DNA from: Jaltomata sinuosa
Taxonomy: Eukaryota; Streptophyta; Magnoliopsida; Solanales; Solanaceae
NCBI GenBank assembly: GCA_003996215.1
Contig: QJPP01001556.1
Location: 310,001 to 374,000, forward strand
Direction of reading: 5' to 3'
DNA: 64,000 bases
Part shown: positions 11,576-22,440 of the stretch, one piece after another
Position numbering within the stretch: the first letter of the stretch is position 1
Layout: every line of letters starts with the position of its first letter
Notes under the pieces: generated by a model
Seen by the model: only the letters and a program-made list of their open reading frames with translations
Told to the model about the DNA's origin: nothing
Database searches by the model: none
Translations under genes and position numbers: made by a program

Positions 11576-12519
11576 TTAACATTTTCTGCAATAATATTTT
11601 CCATCGAAGGGATAAATTTTGTTGGTGCATTAAGAAATTTCATACGTCTCTCATGAAATATCTCTGCAAAACGCTTGTTTATTGCATCAAATAAAGCAGT
11701 GATGGAAAATTCTCTTTCATCAAGCAACATTGCGTTAATCGACTCAGCAATATTTGTCGTCATAATATTGTACCTGTAATATGTAACTTTTAGATCATGT
11801 AATGTAACAATATGTTTCAAGTACAACAACTGTTGAAATATGCAGCTAAAATTACTGATACATAATCAACATTCGCAGTTATTTATAGCAATTGCTGAAT
11901 TTGTTTCATCAGTTGTTGTACTTGTTTCAACAGGTGCTGAAATATATGCAGCAGTTGCTGTAAAAAATTACAGTTGTACCGACTACCAACAACAATAAAT
12001 TGTACCCATTTTCGGAAAAGAATGCCCTGCTCCATCGGTGAAATTCAACGCGTTCAAGATGTGTGGCGGCTCTTGAAACCATCTCTTTTATTTGATTGAA
12101 GTGATCATTGAACACATCCACATTGTATGCTCTTGCTGCCTTATAAACGTGATGGACAACGCCCCCATTATGAAAATTATTTCGAATATTTTCTCCAAGG
12201 TGCCTCATGCAACAACCATAATGAGCTGAAGGGTACACAATTGAAACCATCTTTCCAATACTTGGATGTCTATAAGAAATTATGTACAATTCAGGGGTAT
12301 CAAGTACAACTCATTTGCTCAAAAAAATATTTATAAAAAGCACCGCATTCAGAGTCTACTACGCAAAATGCCACTGGAAAAATATGATTCTTCGCATCCT
12401 GTGCAACAGCAGCTAACAACACATCACCGTACCTACTTTTCAAAAATGTGCCATCAACAACTGACTTTTCTCATTTGTGAAAAATCAAGAATTCAAGCTC
12501 CATAAGTCACAAAAAAGTA

Positions 12520-12634
12520 GACAGCGAGTGGAGTGCCTAAGCCCCTTTAGAGATAGGGGTGAGTACTACACGAGCTCGTAAGTAAAGTACGGAACGAGCC
12601 TTGTCTACGAAGCAGAACGACCTCATCTTTCTTG
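12520..12634. other. Short mitochondrial-like DNA insert in the transposase
   Basis: The transposase frame reads VDENGRFK to 12635 and resumes at YFFVTYGA from 12519; these are adjacent in relatives. Exactly 115 bp lie between, with phrases like AGTGGAGTGCCTAAGCCCC and GAAGCAGAACGACCTCATC that have plant-mitochondrial texture. There is no target duplication, so repair-type capture is likelier than transposition. Origin is inferred from style only. Confidence 0.45.
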
Positions 12635-13740
12635 CTTGAACCTACCATTTTCATCAACCTTCTACGCTGTCTTACTTCCCGAATTTGATGTTCTAAGCAT
12701 ATGACTGTATGCATCAAGTACTCCATATCCATGCTCATGTGTCTCTCTTACCAAAGACTTTGCAATCTCGCTACCTATCCAAACCTTCCAATAACTTACC
12801 TTGCAGACCAATTCAATACGGATGGAGTTCTTCAAATCTTTTGTAGATGGACCTTTACCCTCTGGATACCTATCTTTGAAGTATGCTCCAATGACTTTTG
12901 TTGTGACATGTGGATTATGGCTCGTAAGATGTTCCGAATCACATGTGTGCAACTTTTCATACTTTCTAATGTAAAATCTATCAGAATTTTTAAGCTTCAC
13001 AACCCTCAACCACCACTTACATTCATGATGCACACATTTAAAATAATACACAGAATGCGAGTTAATCACCTTCTTCAATCTAAAATCTTTTTTCACACAA
13101 GCAATTTTCAGAGCAATATCTAATTCTTGCTTATTCTTAAATGACATATATACCATTGTAAAAACCTGTTTCATCATCTTGAGAATGACTGGACTGAGTT
13201 GATTGTGAAATTCTCGGTGTATTACTAGAAACTTCAGGAGAAGGAATGTTGTGATCTGCACTCTCTTTATCTGGAATACCTATATTCACCCAATCACATT
13301 CATCATTTAACATTTGTTGATATTGAGATAAATTGTTTCAATCTTGTATACCCTTAAAATGGGTCTGGATTCATCTTCTAAATAAGTACTCAAACTAAGT
13401 TGATCTTTTATCTTAAAAGGAGCCATTTTCTGCTTTTCACCACAACTGTGCATGTAAGTGATGGCAATATCTTTCAACTAACAATTTAATTCACAATAAG
13501 TAATGATTTTGTTTGCAAAATCATCATATGTTACATCTCGATGCACAATCATCGCTATTGTCTCGACCATTTCTTTATTTTTCCAACGCCAAACATATGG
13601 ATTGTTGGACTCAACCCATTCACCATGACAATCAACCCCTAATGTTATTTTGTCTCCCATAAATGATCTTGAAGGTACTTAAAAATATTATGATTTAAAA
13701 CAAAAAAAAATTGATCATGAAAGAAGAGAAATTTATACTG

Positions 13741-14080
13741 AAATATCACAATTGCTGTAGTTTATTCAGCAACTGCTTCATCAACTGCAATAACAGATGC
13801 AACAATTGCTATAGGTTATTCAGCAACTACACCATTCTGTTTCATCAATTGCTGAAAATATATGCAGCAGTTGCTACAATTGATGAAGCATTTTTTGAAT
13901 AAATTATTCAACAATTGCTGTAATTGATGAAGCATTTGCTGAATAAATTATTAAGTAACTGCTACATATTTTTCAGCAGTTGCTGTAATTAATGAAGCAT
14001 TTACTGGATAAATTATTCAGCAGCTGCTGCATATTCTTCAACAATTGTTGCATCTGTTTCAACACCTACTGCGTATGTAG
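13741..14080. repeat. Dispersed AGCAATTGCTG-type words upstream of the transposase
   Basis: The same short word as in the central array (CAACTGCT, CAATTGCTG, GCAGTTGCTG and variants) recurs more than ten times here, just upstream of the transposase start, and again in a smaller cluster at 11870-11965. The sharing with 8270-10420 shows that the word is a property of this MULE. Confidence 0.6.
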
Positions 14081-14612
14081 CAATGGCAGAAACAACAATA
14101 TAAAAAGTGAACTCAGATGAATAACACACACCAAACTACATAATTCATTTATCTAAATGCTCAAAAATCACCTCTTAAGTAATTTTCAGTGTTACACTAA
14201 CAAAATTTAGTTCGAAATTGAGAAATTATTATTATATTCCTCAAATTTTTCAAAGAAGAAACTCACCACAATAGTAGCAGCAACAAGAGATCCCCAGCAA
14301 CAACACCAACAAGAGAACAACAAAATAGAGGAAAAGAGGAAGAAGAAGAAGAGAAAGAAAAATTAAGCGGGAAAAATCCGTTGAGTTGAGAGAAAAGAGA
14401 AGAAAAAAAAGCCTAATTTTCTCCTTTTTAGGATCTAGGGTTTTAGTTAAAGTTTGGGTTAAAGTGTAGAAGATAAAACTTGAGGACTTATTCAAAAGAA
14501 AGTCAATTATTCTTAAAGTGTAATTATAAACTTGTCACCTACACCTAATATTTAAGACTTGAGTTACTCTTTTTACATTTCAACTCTTTTTTGTCACCCT
14601 TAATTCATTCAC

Positions 14613-14668
14613 CCACTAAGCCATTATTTTTCCTAATGGTCATCCCATGTCTTCTTCCTTTAAAAATT

Positions 14669-14702
<34 letters not shown>

Positions 14703-15058
14703 GCGTGATATGAATGCTATGTCTAAATAAAAATATATGGAACAAGTACTTAAGTAATCATCTGGGAGAAAATATTGATCATCAGAGGGCCACATATAAT
14801 CAATGGATATATAGTAACCAAAAAGAAGAAAAAAATACTGTAACAAGACACGAGGGTCATGTTCTTCAACGAATTCATAGATTTTCTCTTCCACCATATG
14901 TAAACACACTTTATATAAATAAAAAATATCTATTATTCACTTTATATACATATCATAAGTTGTATACATACAACATTTATGCATTATCAACTATATATAC
15001 ACTTCATATATATATAGTGTATACAAATTGTATGAACATTGATTGTTTATAAAAAATA
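14613..15058. other. Spacer with (AT)n microsatellite
   Basis: A pure AT run lies at about 14671-14700. The remainder is AT-rich with no supported gene. Confidence 0.6.
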
Positions 15059-16235
15059 CTAGATATAGAAGAGCCCGTGCTAGCACGGGCCCAATATATA
15101 TTACTTTTTGACAAAATTTTAAAAATAGCTTACATTTAGATAATAAATGGGGCACTATAGCTAAAGTTTGCCTAATTAAATGACATAGCTACCGTTTAGT
15201 AGCTAACTATACAAATTAGAGATTGTATATACAAATACAAATTCGCTTTAGAGATTTGTATATGAGCCCCAAAATTCGCTTTATATACAAATACAAACCT
15301 TAAGAGATTTGAATATGAGCCCCGAAATTCGCTTTGTATACAAATATAAACGTATATGAACCCCAAAATTAGAAAGCCCCCGAAATAAAAAATTTGTATA
15401 TGAGCCCCGAGATTTGTATACGAGCCTCAAAATATATAAATATACAAATACAAAAGAAATATATATATTTATCTATTTAATTTAAAACTTAGCTACAAAA
15501 TGTAATTATTTTAAACCTTAACTACGACATGTAATTAAGTCCAAAAGTTTTCTACGCCGCGTAATTTTTCCTTATTTTTTTGTCTCAATTTATGTGATAT
15601 AGATAGAATTTAGATAGTCAATCAAATTTTTATATGTTTTTAGATATTTCAAGTTGTTAGCTATTGTCATTTATAATATTTTTTAACGTAATTTTTAAAT
15701 AATATATGTTACTCTCTCTGTCTCAATTTATGTGGCATCGATACAATTTTGAGAGTTAACCAAATTTTTTATACATCTTTTAAATATTTAAGTTGTTAAT
15801 TATTTGTGATTTATAGTACTTTTTCTTCTGTCCCAATTTATGTGGCACTAATAAAATTTTGAGAGTCGATCAAATTTTTATGTTTTTGAAATATTTTAAG
15901 TTGTTATTATTGTGATTTATAGTACCTTTTACGTAATTTTCAAATATACAACAAATTAAATAGAAAAGTAAGATAAACATATTAAAACGGAGAAAGTATA
16001 AAAGAAAATATCCAAGCAGGCAAAATTTTCCATATCTTTTAAATATTTTAAGTTGTTAATTATCGTAATTTATACTACTTTTTACGTAATTTTTAAATAT
16101 ATAATAGATTTTAAAAAAAATAAGATAGACAAATTATAACGGAGAAATTATAAAAGAAAATATTTAAGCAGGCAGCACAAGCAGGCACATCGACCAGCTG
16201 CTTGCTTATCCTCCTTTATAAGTAAGGTAATATAT
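15059..16235 (-). mobile_element. Nonautonomous Helitron (3' end clear, 5' end approximate)
   Basis: On the minus strand the perfect palindrome GCCCGTGCTAGCACGGGC (15073-15090) is followed after about ten bases by CTAG, and the next base is T. A hairpin just before a CTAG end inserted 5' of T is the hallmark of a Helitron 3' terminus. The 5' end is placed near 16235, where the minus strand reads CTTACTTATAAAGGAGG, but this is less certain. Inside are three near-repeats with TATGAGCCCCAAAATTCGC (15230-15440) and several units with CAATTTATGTG (starting near 15585, 15719 and 15829). No Rep/helicase coding is present. Confidence 0.6.
15073..15090. other. 18-bp perfect palindrome (Helitron terminal hairpin)
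   Basis: GCCCGTGCTAGCACGGGC is identical to its reverse complement. Its distance to the CTAG at 15059-15062 fits a Helitron 3' hairpin on the minus strand. Confidence 0.8.
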
Positions 16236-17520
16236 GTGTTATACAGGGTAGATACGTTATTCATACAATATATACACATCATATATATTTTTATCAATGC
16301 CTACCATAGCCACTGCAATTTTTTATGCCCATTTTTTTTTTTGTATAATTTATGTATAATTAACGTAACGTCAATGTAGAATGTATTCACTAATTATACA
16401 CATATTATACATTTAGTATACACTGTTTACACAATGTATAAATGAAGGAGCACGAAAGAACCAACAAACTTGGCCGAAAAAATTATCTTCTCCAGCAATA
16501 ACATCACTGCTAAAGAGCCCGTCGACCCTCTCCATGGAAATATCCTTCTTCCGCCATTGACCACCAAACACACATTGTTTTGGTCACTAAGGACACACCA
16601 ATACACTCAACGACACAACAACAAGCTAAAATACAGAGCACAACTCACAGTCTTTCCGTTCTTTCATCGATAGCGACAAATAGCATTAACCGGTATAAAT
16701 ATCTGATGCGAATAAACTTTTACCTACTTTAATAGTGTCAAAAAACTTTACGCTATTAATGCATTTAACATGTTATGCAAGTTTTCTGCTTTATTTTTCG
16801 GGTGACTAGTTTCACTTATTGTAAGTAGTTACTTGCAGTTAACTTTTAAGTAATCTGATCGTGTAAAAATTCATTTATATTGAATAATGAAAAGTTAAAT
16901 TTTCTCTCTAATTAATTGATTTTAATTTCATTGCTAAGGGTACAGAATGGGTAAGACATATTGTATTTCATACATTAGTTTATCACTTAATTATGATTAA
17001 GTAATATGTATTCTTACCTTATTTTTTAGTTGACTAAGGTTAAAACTTAAAATGATTAGTTGGTGTAATACTGTACAATAAATATTTACCGTGTAAGTGT
17101 GGGTCATTTTGGAGAGTTGAGATTTGGCACAGAGACAAAATGAAATGGAAAAAAAGTTAACAACTTTGGATTTTCTTGAACCCCGAACCATATATTTCAA
17201 TTGATGATGAACTGAGAATACTACACTTTGACAATCCCAAACACAACAATCATGCTGCATTAGGCATAAATACAAAACAAAAACCAAGGCCAAAAGCTAC
17301 AGTTAACCAACAAAAAGAAGAAGAACTTATAGTCTGATCGGTGAGAGTTTTTCACACAATAGATGCGCGATTCTCACGATCCCTTTACCTTTCCCTTCCC
17401 CTTCCTCCATGTTGTAGAAAAACTTAAAATTTAATAAAACAAAATAAAAATAAAAACTACTACCAAGTAATTAGTGCATAGAGGGAGTTCCTCTGTGAAC
17501 ATTTTTTTTCCTACTAATTT
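16236..17520. other. Spacer; downstream region of the host-like gene
   Basis: AT-rich, with TATACA-type words near 16330-16450 like those at 2741-3540. Small ORFs at 16470-16673 and 16997-17293 have no family features. The part nearest 17520 should hold the 3' UTR of the minus-strand gene. Confidence 0.4.
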
Positions 17521-17988
17521 TCATGGACCAAGCTTGAAATCAATATGATTATCAGAAAATCTAACTCCCCCTTTACCTCCACCACTCTTAAAAGGCTTAG
17601 ACCCCTTATAATGATCTCCATGTGCTGCAGCCACTTTAGAACTTGCAATTTTCTTATCAAATCCAAATTCAATATCCCCTCCTTTTCTTTTATTATGAAA
17701 CTCATTGTGCTTATTCTGCTTCCCCTCTTTTTGTTTTTGTGGGTGACCTTGACTTTTCTTCACCTTAGGACCATTGCTTTTCTTGCTGCATAGACGTCCC
17801 ACAACACAAGCAATAACAGATATGACAAAAACTATAGCCAGGACAACAAAAACACTCACAAATGAACCATTTGATGAATTATGAGAAGAGGAGGATTGAG
17901 TCATTGGGATATTGTTTGGTTGATTAGGGAAGTTGTTTGGATTGTTAGGATAAACTTGAACCGGTTGTTGTGGTTGCAATTGATCCAT
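17521..17988 (-). CDS. Small single-span membrane protein, host-like
   Basis: A 155-codon intronless frame from the ATG at 17988 to TGA at 17521. The N-terminus is rich in Gln, Pro and Asn (MDQLQPQQPVQVYPNNPNNF), followed by a Ser/Asn stretch. There is one strong membrane segment at about residues 43-65 (SVFVVLAIVFVISVIACVVG), then a long basic tail rich in Lys, Gly and His, with GSKPFKSGGGKGG and RFSDNHIDF near the C-terminus. There is no obvious signal peptide. By the positive-inside rule the basic tail would face the cytosol. I recall similar uncharacterised plant proteins with a conserved C-terminal tail but cannot name a function. It is the only undamaged, non-transposon-like frame in the window and has a plausible promoter upstream. 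Confidence 0.65.
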   Translation of the reverse strand: MDQLQPQQPVQVYPNNPNNFPNQPNNIPMTQSSSSHNSSNGSFVSVFVVLAIVFVISVIACVVGRLCSKKSNGPKVKKSQGHPQKQKEGKQNKHNEFHNKRKGGDIEFGFDKKIASSKVAAAHGDHYKGSKPFKSGGGKGGVRFSDNHIDFKLGP

Positions 17989-18138
17989 TTTCTTGGAAAT
18001 TTTGGTTGAGATGAGTACTAGTACTTAGGGTAGACAGGACGGACCTCAATAGAAAAACTGAAGAGTAAACGACAACAAGTGATTGAGTTCAGTAATTTGA
18101 CTGAGGGTATGAACTTGTTTTTAGACTAAGGTTGTGTT

Positions 18139-18352
18139 CTTTGAGTGAAACCAAAGGAAGATGTTGGAGAAGTAAATGGGAGAACAAGCATTAGCTAAGA
18201 CAATACATGTGGGAATATTTCATTGTATATATAAAGCTTGATTCTTGATTTTGTTTCTTGAGTGCTTTGAGTGAAACAAGAGAATTAAGAGACTTAGTAG
18301 AAGCACAATGGAAGAATAAGCAATTATCAAGAATCATGCATGTGGGGCTATT
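18139..18352. repeat. Diverged duplication in the promoter region
   Basis: Blocks at about 18139-18219 and 18264-18352 both start TTTGAGTGAAAC, both have an AGAA-rich middle, and both end with CATGTGGG followed by an AT-rich word. They flank the candidate TATA box and look like an old partial promoter duplication. Confidence 0.5.
18226..18235 (-). promoter_or_regulatory. Candidate TATA box for the membrane-protein gene
   Basis: The minus strand reads TTTATATATA here, about 240 bases upstream of the ATG at 17988. This would leave a 5' leader of roughly 200 nt. No transcript evidence is available. Confidence 0.35.
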
Positions 18353-18857
18353 GCGTTCCAATAGGTTAGATATATTCTTGGTTTAGTTTGAGGGGGTTTT
18401 TGAATTCAAAAAAGTGGTGCTTTTTCTTTATTAAAGAGAGACAACTAAAGATATTCTTGTTGTCCTTTACTGCAGGAAGGAAGGAAGAATATATATTTTA
18501 ATTTTGTTTGCTTTGTTATGAGAGAAAGCAACATTTTGGCTTTCATCCCTTTGAATACTTCATTAATCTGTTGATTTTTCACTAGGCCCCATGAAATTAC
18601 TCTCTTATTCCAACATGGCTCTGCTACTTTCACTTTATTGTTTTATTACTGTATTATGTCTTATGATGCAGGAGAGACTGCTATGCCAGTTTGGTCAGTA
18701 CAGAAACTTACATGCCTGAATTTGTTTAGATATTTTATTGTACTTTTTTCAATAATGCTTGGTTGATTAACACACTAATCATGAGATTATAAACTTCTCA
18801 TGATTTGGATTCTTTTGGGGACATTATGAAATTAGAGCTTTGAACTTTATGGGTCTG
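18353..18857. other. Upstream flank, no gene seen
   Basis: AT-rich, with a 62-codon minus frame at 18445-18633 that has no recognisable features and is not called. Confidence 0.5.
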
Positions 18858-20847
18858 GGATGTGTCACGATTCAAAAATTCTCAGTCGTGATGACACCTA
18901 CTCAAACCTTATAGGCAAATTAATTCCACCATTAAGTCTATTTTAGCAATTTTAAACGCGGAAGAGAAAAGCCGATAATAAAGTCAAAAGCAACATTCAT
19001 ACTATAGAAAATGTGGAAAGTATAGTGAAACGCCACCCATAACCTGGTGTCGCAAGTACAAGAGTTTCTAAAGTAGGATTACAATTTCATCAATAAGTAT
19101 TACATCCGTCCGAAAGAAAAGACATAATAAATAAACAAGAAAGGAGTTTGCTGCTACGAAGTAACCAAGCAGCTCACTCAGAATACTCCAAGATATCACC
19201 TACCACTCGAAACAGAATCTGCACGTAAAAAGGTACAACAAGTGTAGAGTGAGTACGGGAAATAAGTGGACTCAGCAACATCGTCGACCGATCCTAAATA
19301 AAGCGATGACAAGGGGTTGGTATATTGCCATGCTTACCTCCACGCTCCTCTATAATCATATCAATAACAGATATAGGTAACCCAAACAGGTAAATGAACA
19401 AGATAGTTACAATTCTCAGAAATAATCAGAATTAAGTTAAGCAAGTAGCTTCAAATAATGTCAACCAAACATGTAAGAATACATATAAAGTATGATAACC
19501 AATCTATTGGAAATGCAATACAATGTGAATGATATGAGATGAAATGTAATGGTCAGCACCAGTACACACCTCCTACTTTAGGTAGTCATAATTCATGGGG
19601 GACTCGCAAGGTCCATATACTGCCTCCGAAATTGATCCTTAGACCCAACATGTAAAAATTAATATCATATGATTTATCATATGTAATATGCATGTGTTCA
19701 TTACCTCAAATACATGAATAATAAGGAATGCTGAAGGTCAAATAATTCAACAAGGAATACATCAGCTAAATAGCTCAATTAATTAAGCTCCCAACATCTA
19801 CTGATATTATAGATTAGTTAAAGTCAATCAAAAATCCATCTTTTACCCATATCATAGAACGGTACCCGCAGAAGTGTTTGCCATCTCACTTATACGGGAT
19901 CTCATTAACATGAAACCCATTAAACAAGCAATTATCAACACAAAACACTTCATAAGAGTCAAGAAAGTCTCAATTTGCCTTTAGTCAGAAGTACAAACGA
20001 TCAAATTATGGTCTTGCCCTTCCTCAAAACCTCCGAACAGTCTCAATCTATTCAAATACATAATTTATGTAAGCATATGAGTCCGTAGACATTCATATTA
20101 CTGTACTTCTATCCGGACTCAAAATATCAATCCAAAAGTCAACCCTGATCTCCTAATATAAGGTCAAAACTGTAATTTTGCATCAAAATTAGTCTACGTA
20201 TAACAGAAGGGTCCTAAATATCGAAAATCATAAAAATCTGATCACGAATCGACCCTCAAATTAAACAAATACAAGTTTTCAATTCTAGGAATAAAACCCC
20301 AACTTTCTATCGATTTTACGGATTATAATGCAAAATAAATGAGGAAATAGCGGGGAAATATAAATGTCAAAGTTAGAATGTTTACCCCCGAGCCAAATCG
20401 TGAAGATTCTACTTGAAATCGCCCAAAACCGTGCTCAAGAGCTCCCATAATCGAATTATAAACACTAAGTTCGAAACTAGGCATTTAAATTTGCCTAGGT
20501 GACTTCTTATTCGCAAGCGCGAAGCCCCCCTCACGAACGTGGCGTTCCACCCTGATTCGACCCATCGGGAATGCGAAGACCCACTTGCGAGCGCGATGGC
20601 CATCTAGGCCCGTATCCAACTTTCCTCCTTCGTGAACGCGATTAGCACACCACAAATGCGAAGGCCAAGACCCTTTTCCACAAATGCAATGAAGAATCAC
20701 TAGCACTAGCAAACCAAAAAAATATGGTGCAATGAAATGTTCATTTTGACACTCGAAACTCATTTGAAACCACTCAAACACAAATCAGATATACAAATCA
20801 TTGCTAAAACACACGTTGGTCTCTAACTAGAAAAGTAAATGCTTGAG

Positions 20848-21142
20848 TAATGAAATAGGAGCTATAACATAATCAGTTAGTTAGTTGGTAGATTAGATGG
20901 TGGTTAAAGTTTGTTACAGCTAAGTAGATATTTTGTAGAGTCGGTTAGTTAGTGGAGGACAGCTGTAATTGTTAGTTAGATTTTCTCATGTATATAAGGG
21001 AGAAGAGTAGAGAAATTCTCCAAGTAAGAAATCATTTTTTTCTCTCTATCATTTTACATTGTAGCTTTCTTCTGAGTAAGGGAATATTTTCTCTGAGTTT
21101 CCTCTTCAATTCACTAGTGTGTGCGCGTGTTATTTCACAACA
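20848..21142 (+). repeat. Copia 5' LTR
   Basis: A 295-bp LTR running from TAATGAAATAGG to TTTCACAACA. It carries a TATATAAGG box near 20992. The start is set by the TSD and by the matching 3' LTR; the first bases are TAATG, not the usual TG. Confidence 0.85.
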
Positions 21143-21154
21143 TGGTATCAGAGC
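21143..21154 (+). promoter_or_regulatory. Copia primer binding site
   Basis: TGGTATCAGAGC directly after the LTR is the standard initiator tRNA-Met primer site of plant copia elements. Confidence 0.9.
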
Positions 21155-21223
21155 TATCAACCATTGATATGGCTTAATCGAAGCACAAAAATGTGAAGTT
21201 GAAATCGAAGAGAAGTAGTTGCA

Positions 21224-22440
21224 ATGGCGGTAGAGGTCGATAATACACTACCAGAAAAACTTAGTCACAATCATCCCCTGTTTCTGGGAACATCTGATAC
21301 TTCTGGAGTTGTTTTGGTTTCGATTCAATTAACAGGATCGGAGAACTACTCTGTATAGAGCCGATCGATGTGTATTGCCATACTTGGAAGGAACAAGTTG
21401 GGGCAAATTGATGGAACATGCAGAAAATAAGGTTTTGGTCCTAATCTAGGTGATTTGTGGGAGCGTTGCAATGCAATCGTCCTTTCATGGATTATGAATT
21501 GCGTTTCGAAGGAATTACTGGGAGGAATTGTCTATTCTTCAGATGCATCTGGTGTTTGGAGAGATCTCAAAGAGCGCTTTGACAAAACCGATGGTTCGCG
21601 TATATTTCAGCTGCATAGAGAAATTACGACCATGATGCAAGGTACAAGTAGTGTTGCGAGTATTTTACTAAGTTGCGTTTACTATGGGCAGAGTTTGATT
21701 GCTTAGCTCCTTTTTCGGGATGCAACTGTGAGAAATCAAGGGAATTTACTGAGTTTGTGACAAGGCAAAAGCTCTTACAGTTCCTAATGGGGCTAAACGA
21801 ATCGTATGAGCAGGCACGAGCACAGATACTTATGTTGATTCCACTTCCCTCCGTGAACCAGGCATATTCCATGGTAATCGAAAGGGAGAGCCAAAGGATT
21901 TTGGCAAACTCTGCAAGCACATCTCCGAGTTTGGACATTGCTTCTCATATGAATACTAAGTATCCTAATAATAACAAGTTTAAGAAAAACTGGAATCCTA
22001 ATTGGAATGCTAGATGTGATTACTGCAAATAGACTGGTCATGTTGTAGATGATTGTTATCGTCTGCATGGCTACCCTCCAGCTTTCAAATTCAAGAAGAA
22101 ACCTGGGAATAACAATAATAATAATGGTGGTTCTTATGTGAGAGGAGGAGAAAATCGAGGCAATGCACCAAATTCGAGACAGGAATATAACAGGGGATCA
22201 CACAAAGCAGCAGCATGTGTTGAACCCTACAATGATTCAGGATGTGATAACTACAAAAATGCAGACTACTATGATGCTGGACGAAATGGATCCTATTCTA
22301 GAGGGGAGTGCAGTAAGGGATCTGGATATCCCAACTACTCACAATAACAATATCGAGACTTAGTGCATCACATGGATAATCCACAACACTATGATCAGTT
22401 CAGGAGGATCATGGACAAAGAGAATGCATAAGAGAGTTCA
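21224..22440 (+). pseudogene. Copia gag, broken
   Basis: The frame starts at the ATG at 21224 (MAVEVDNTLPEKLSHNHPLF). The UBN2-type gag core follows (DLWERCNAIVLSWIMNCVSK; FDKTDGSRIFQLHREITTMM; FLMGLNESYEQARAQILMLI). A CCHC knuckle lies at about 22013-22060 (CDYCK, stop, TGHVVDDC). Stops occur at about 21356 and 21428 and inside the knuckle at 22030, with a frameshift near 21660. Gag would form the particle shell and bind RNA. Confidence 0.8.

Larger units (their letters stand above)
10512..13660 (-). pseudogene. mudrA-like: mudrA-type MULE transposase, broken and interrupted
   Basis: Reading leftwards from the ATG at 13660, the N-terminal module starts MGDKITLGVDCHGEWVESNN. The MuDR DNA-binding module is at 13261-12680 (FKNKQELDIALKIACVKKDF; CVHHECKWWLRVVK). 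The MULE catalytic domain starts with VVDGTFLKSRYGDVLLAAVA near 12460. It continues at 12289-11927 (HPSIGKMVSIVYPSAHYGCC) and 11770-11563 (NIAESINAMLLDEREFSITA). A SWIM zinc finger (CTCRAF...CPHAMAAL) is at about 10945-10885, with a final knuckle-like ICKKVGHKRTTC near 10600. Where the catalytic motif normally reads ISDRH, this copy has ISYRH, so one catalytic aspartate is lost. Stops are scattered, and two foreign segments (12520-12634 and about 11025-11575) cut the frame. The copy is dead. Confidence 0.8.
3973..14612. mobile_element. Large MULE (Mutator-like element), decayed
   Basis: Two convergent broken genes typical of plant MULEs, a DUF1985-type gene (+) and a mudrA transposase (-), are bracketed by similar inverted ends. 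Left, near 3979-4035, reads TAGGGTGACA..AAG.GTTGAAAT and ends near CTCAAGTC. The reverse complement of 14550-14605 reads TAAGGGTGACA..AAG.GTTGAAAT and also ends near CTCAAGTC. A matching 9-bp target duplication was not found, so the exact ends are uncertain. Total length is about 10.6 kb, including a 2 kb repeat array and two organelle-like inserts. Confidence 0.6.

Noticed and set aside
20409..20781. Minus frames of 64 and 98 codons
   Set aside because: Within the GC-richer part of the solo LTR; no domain.
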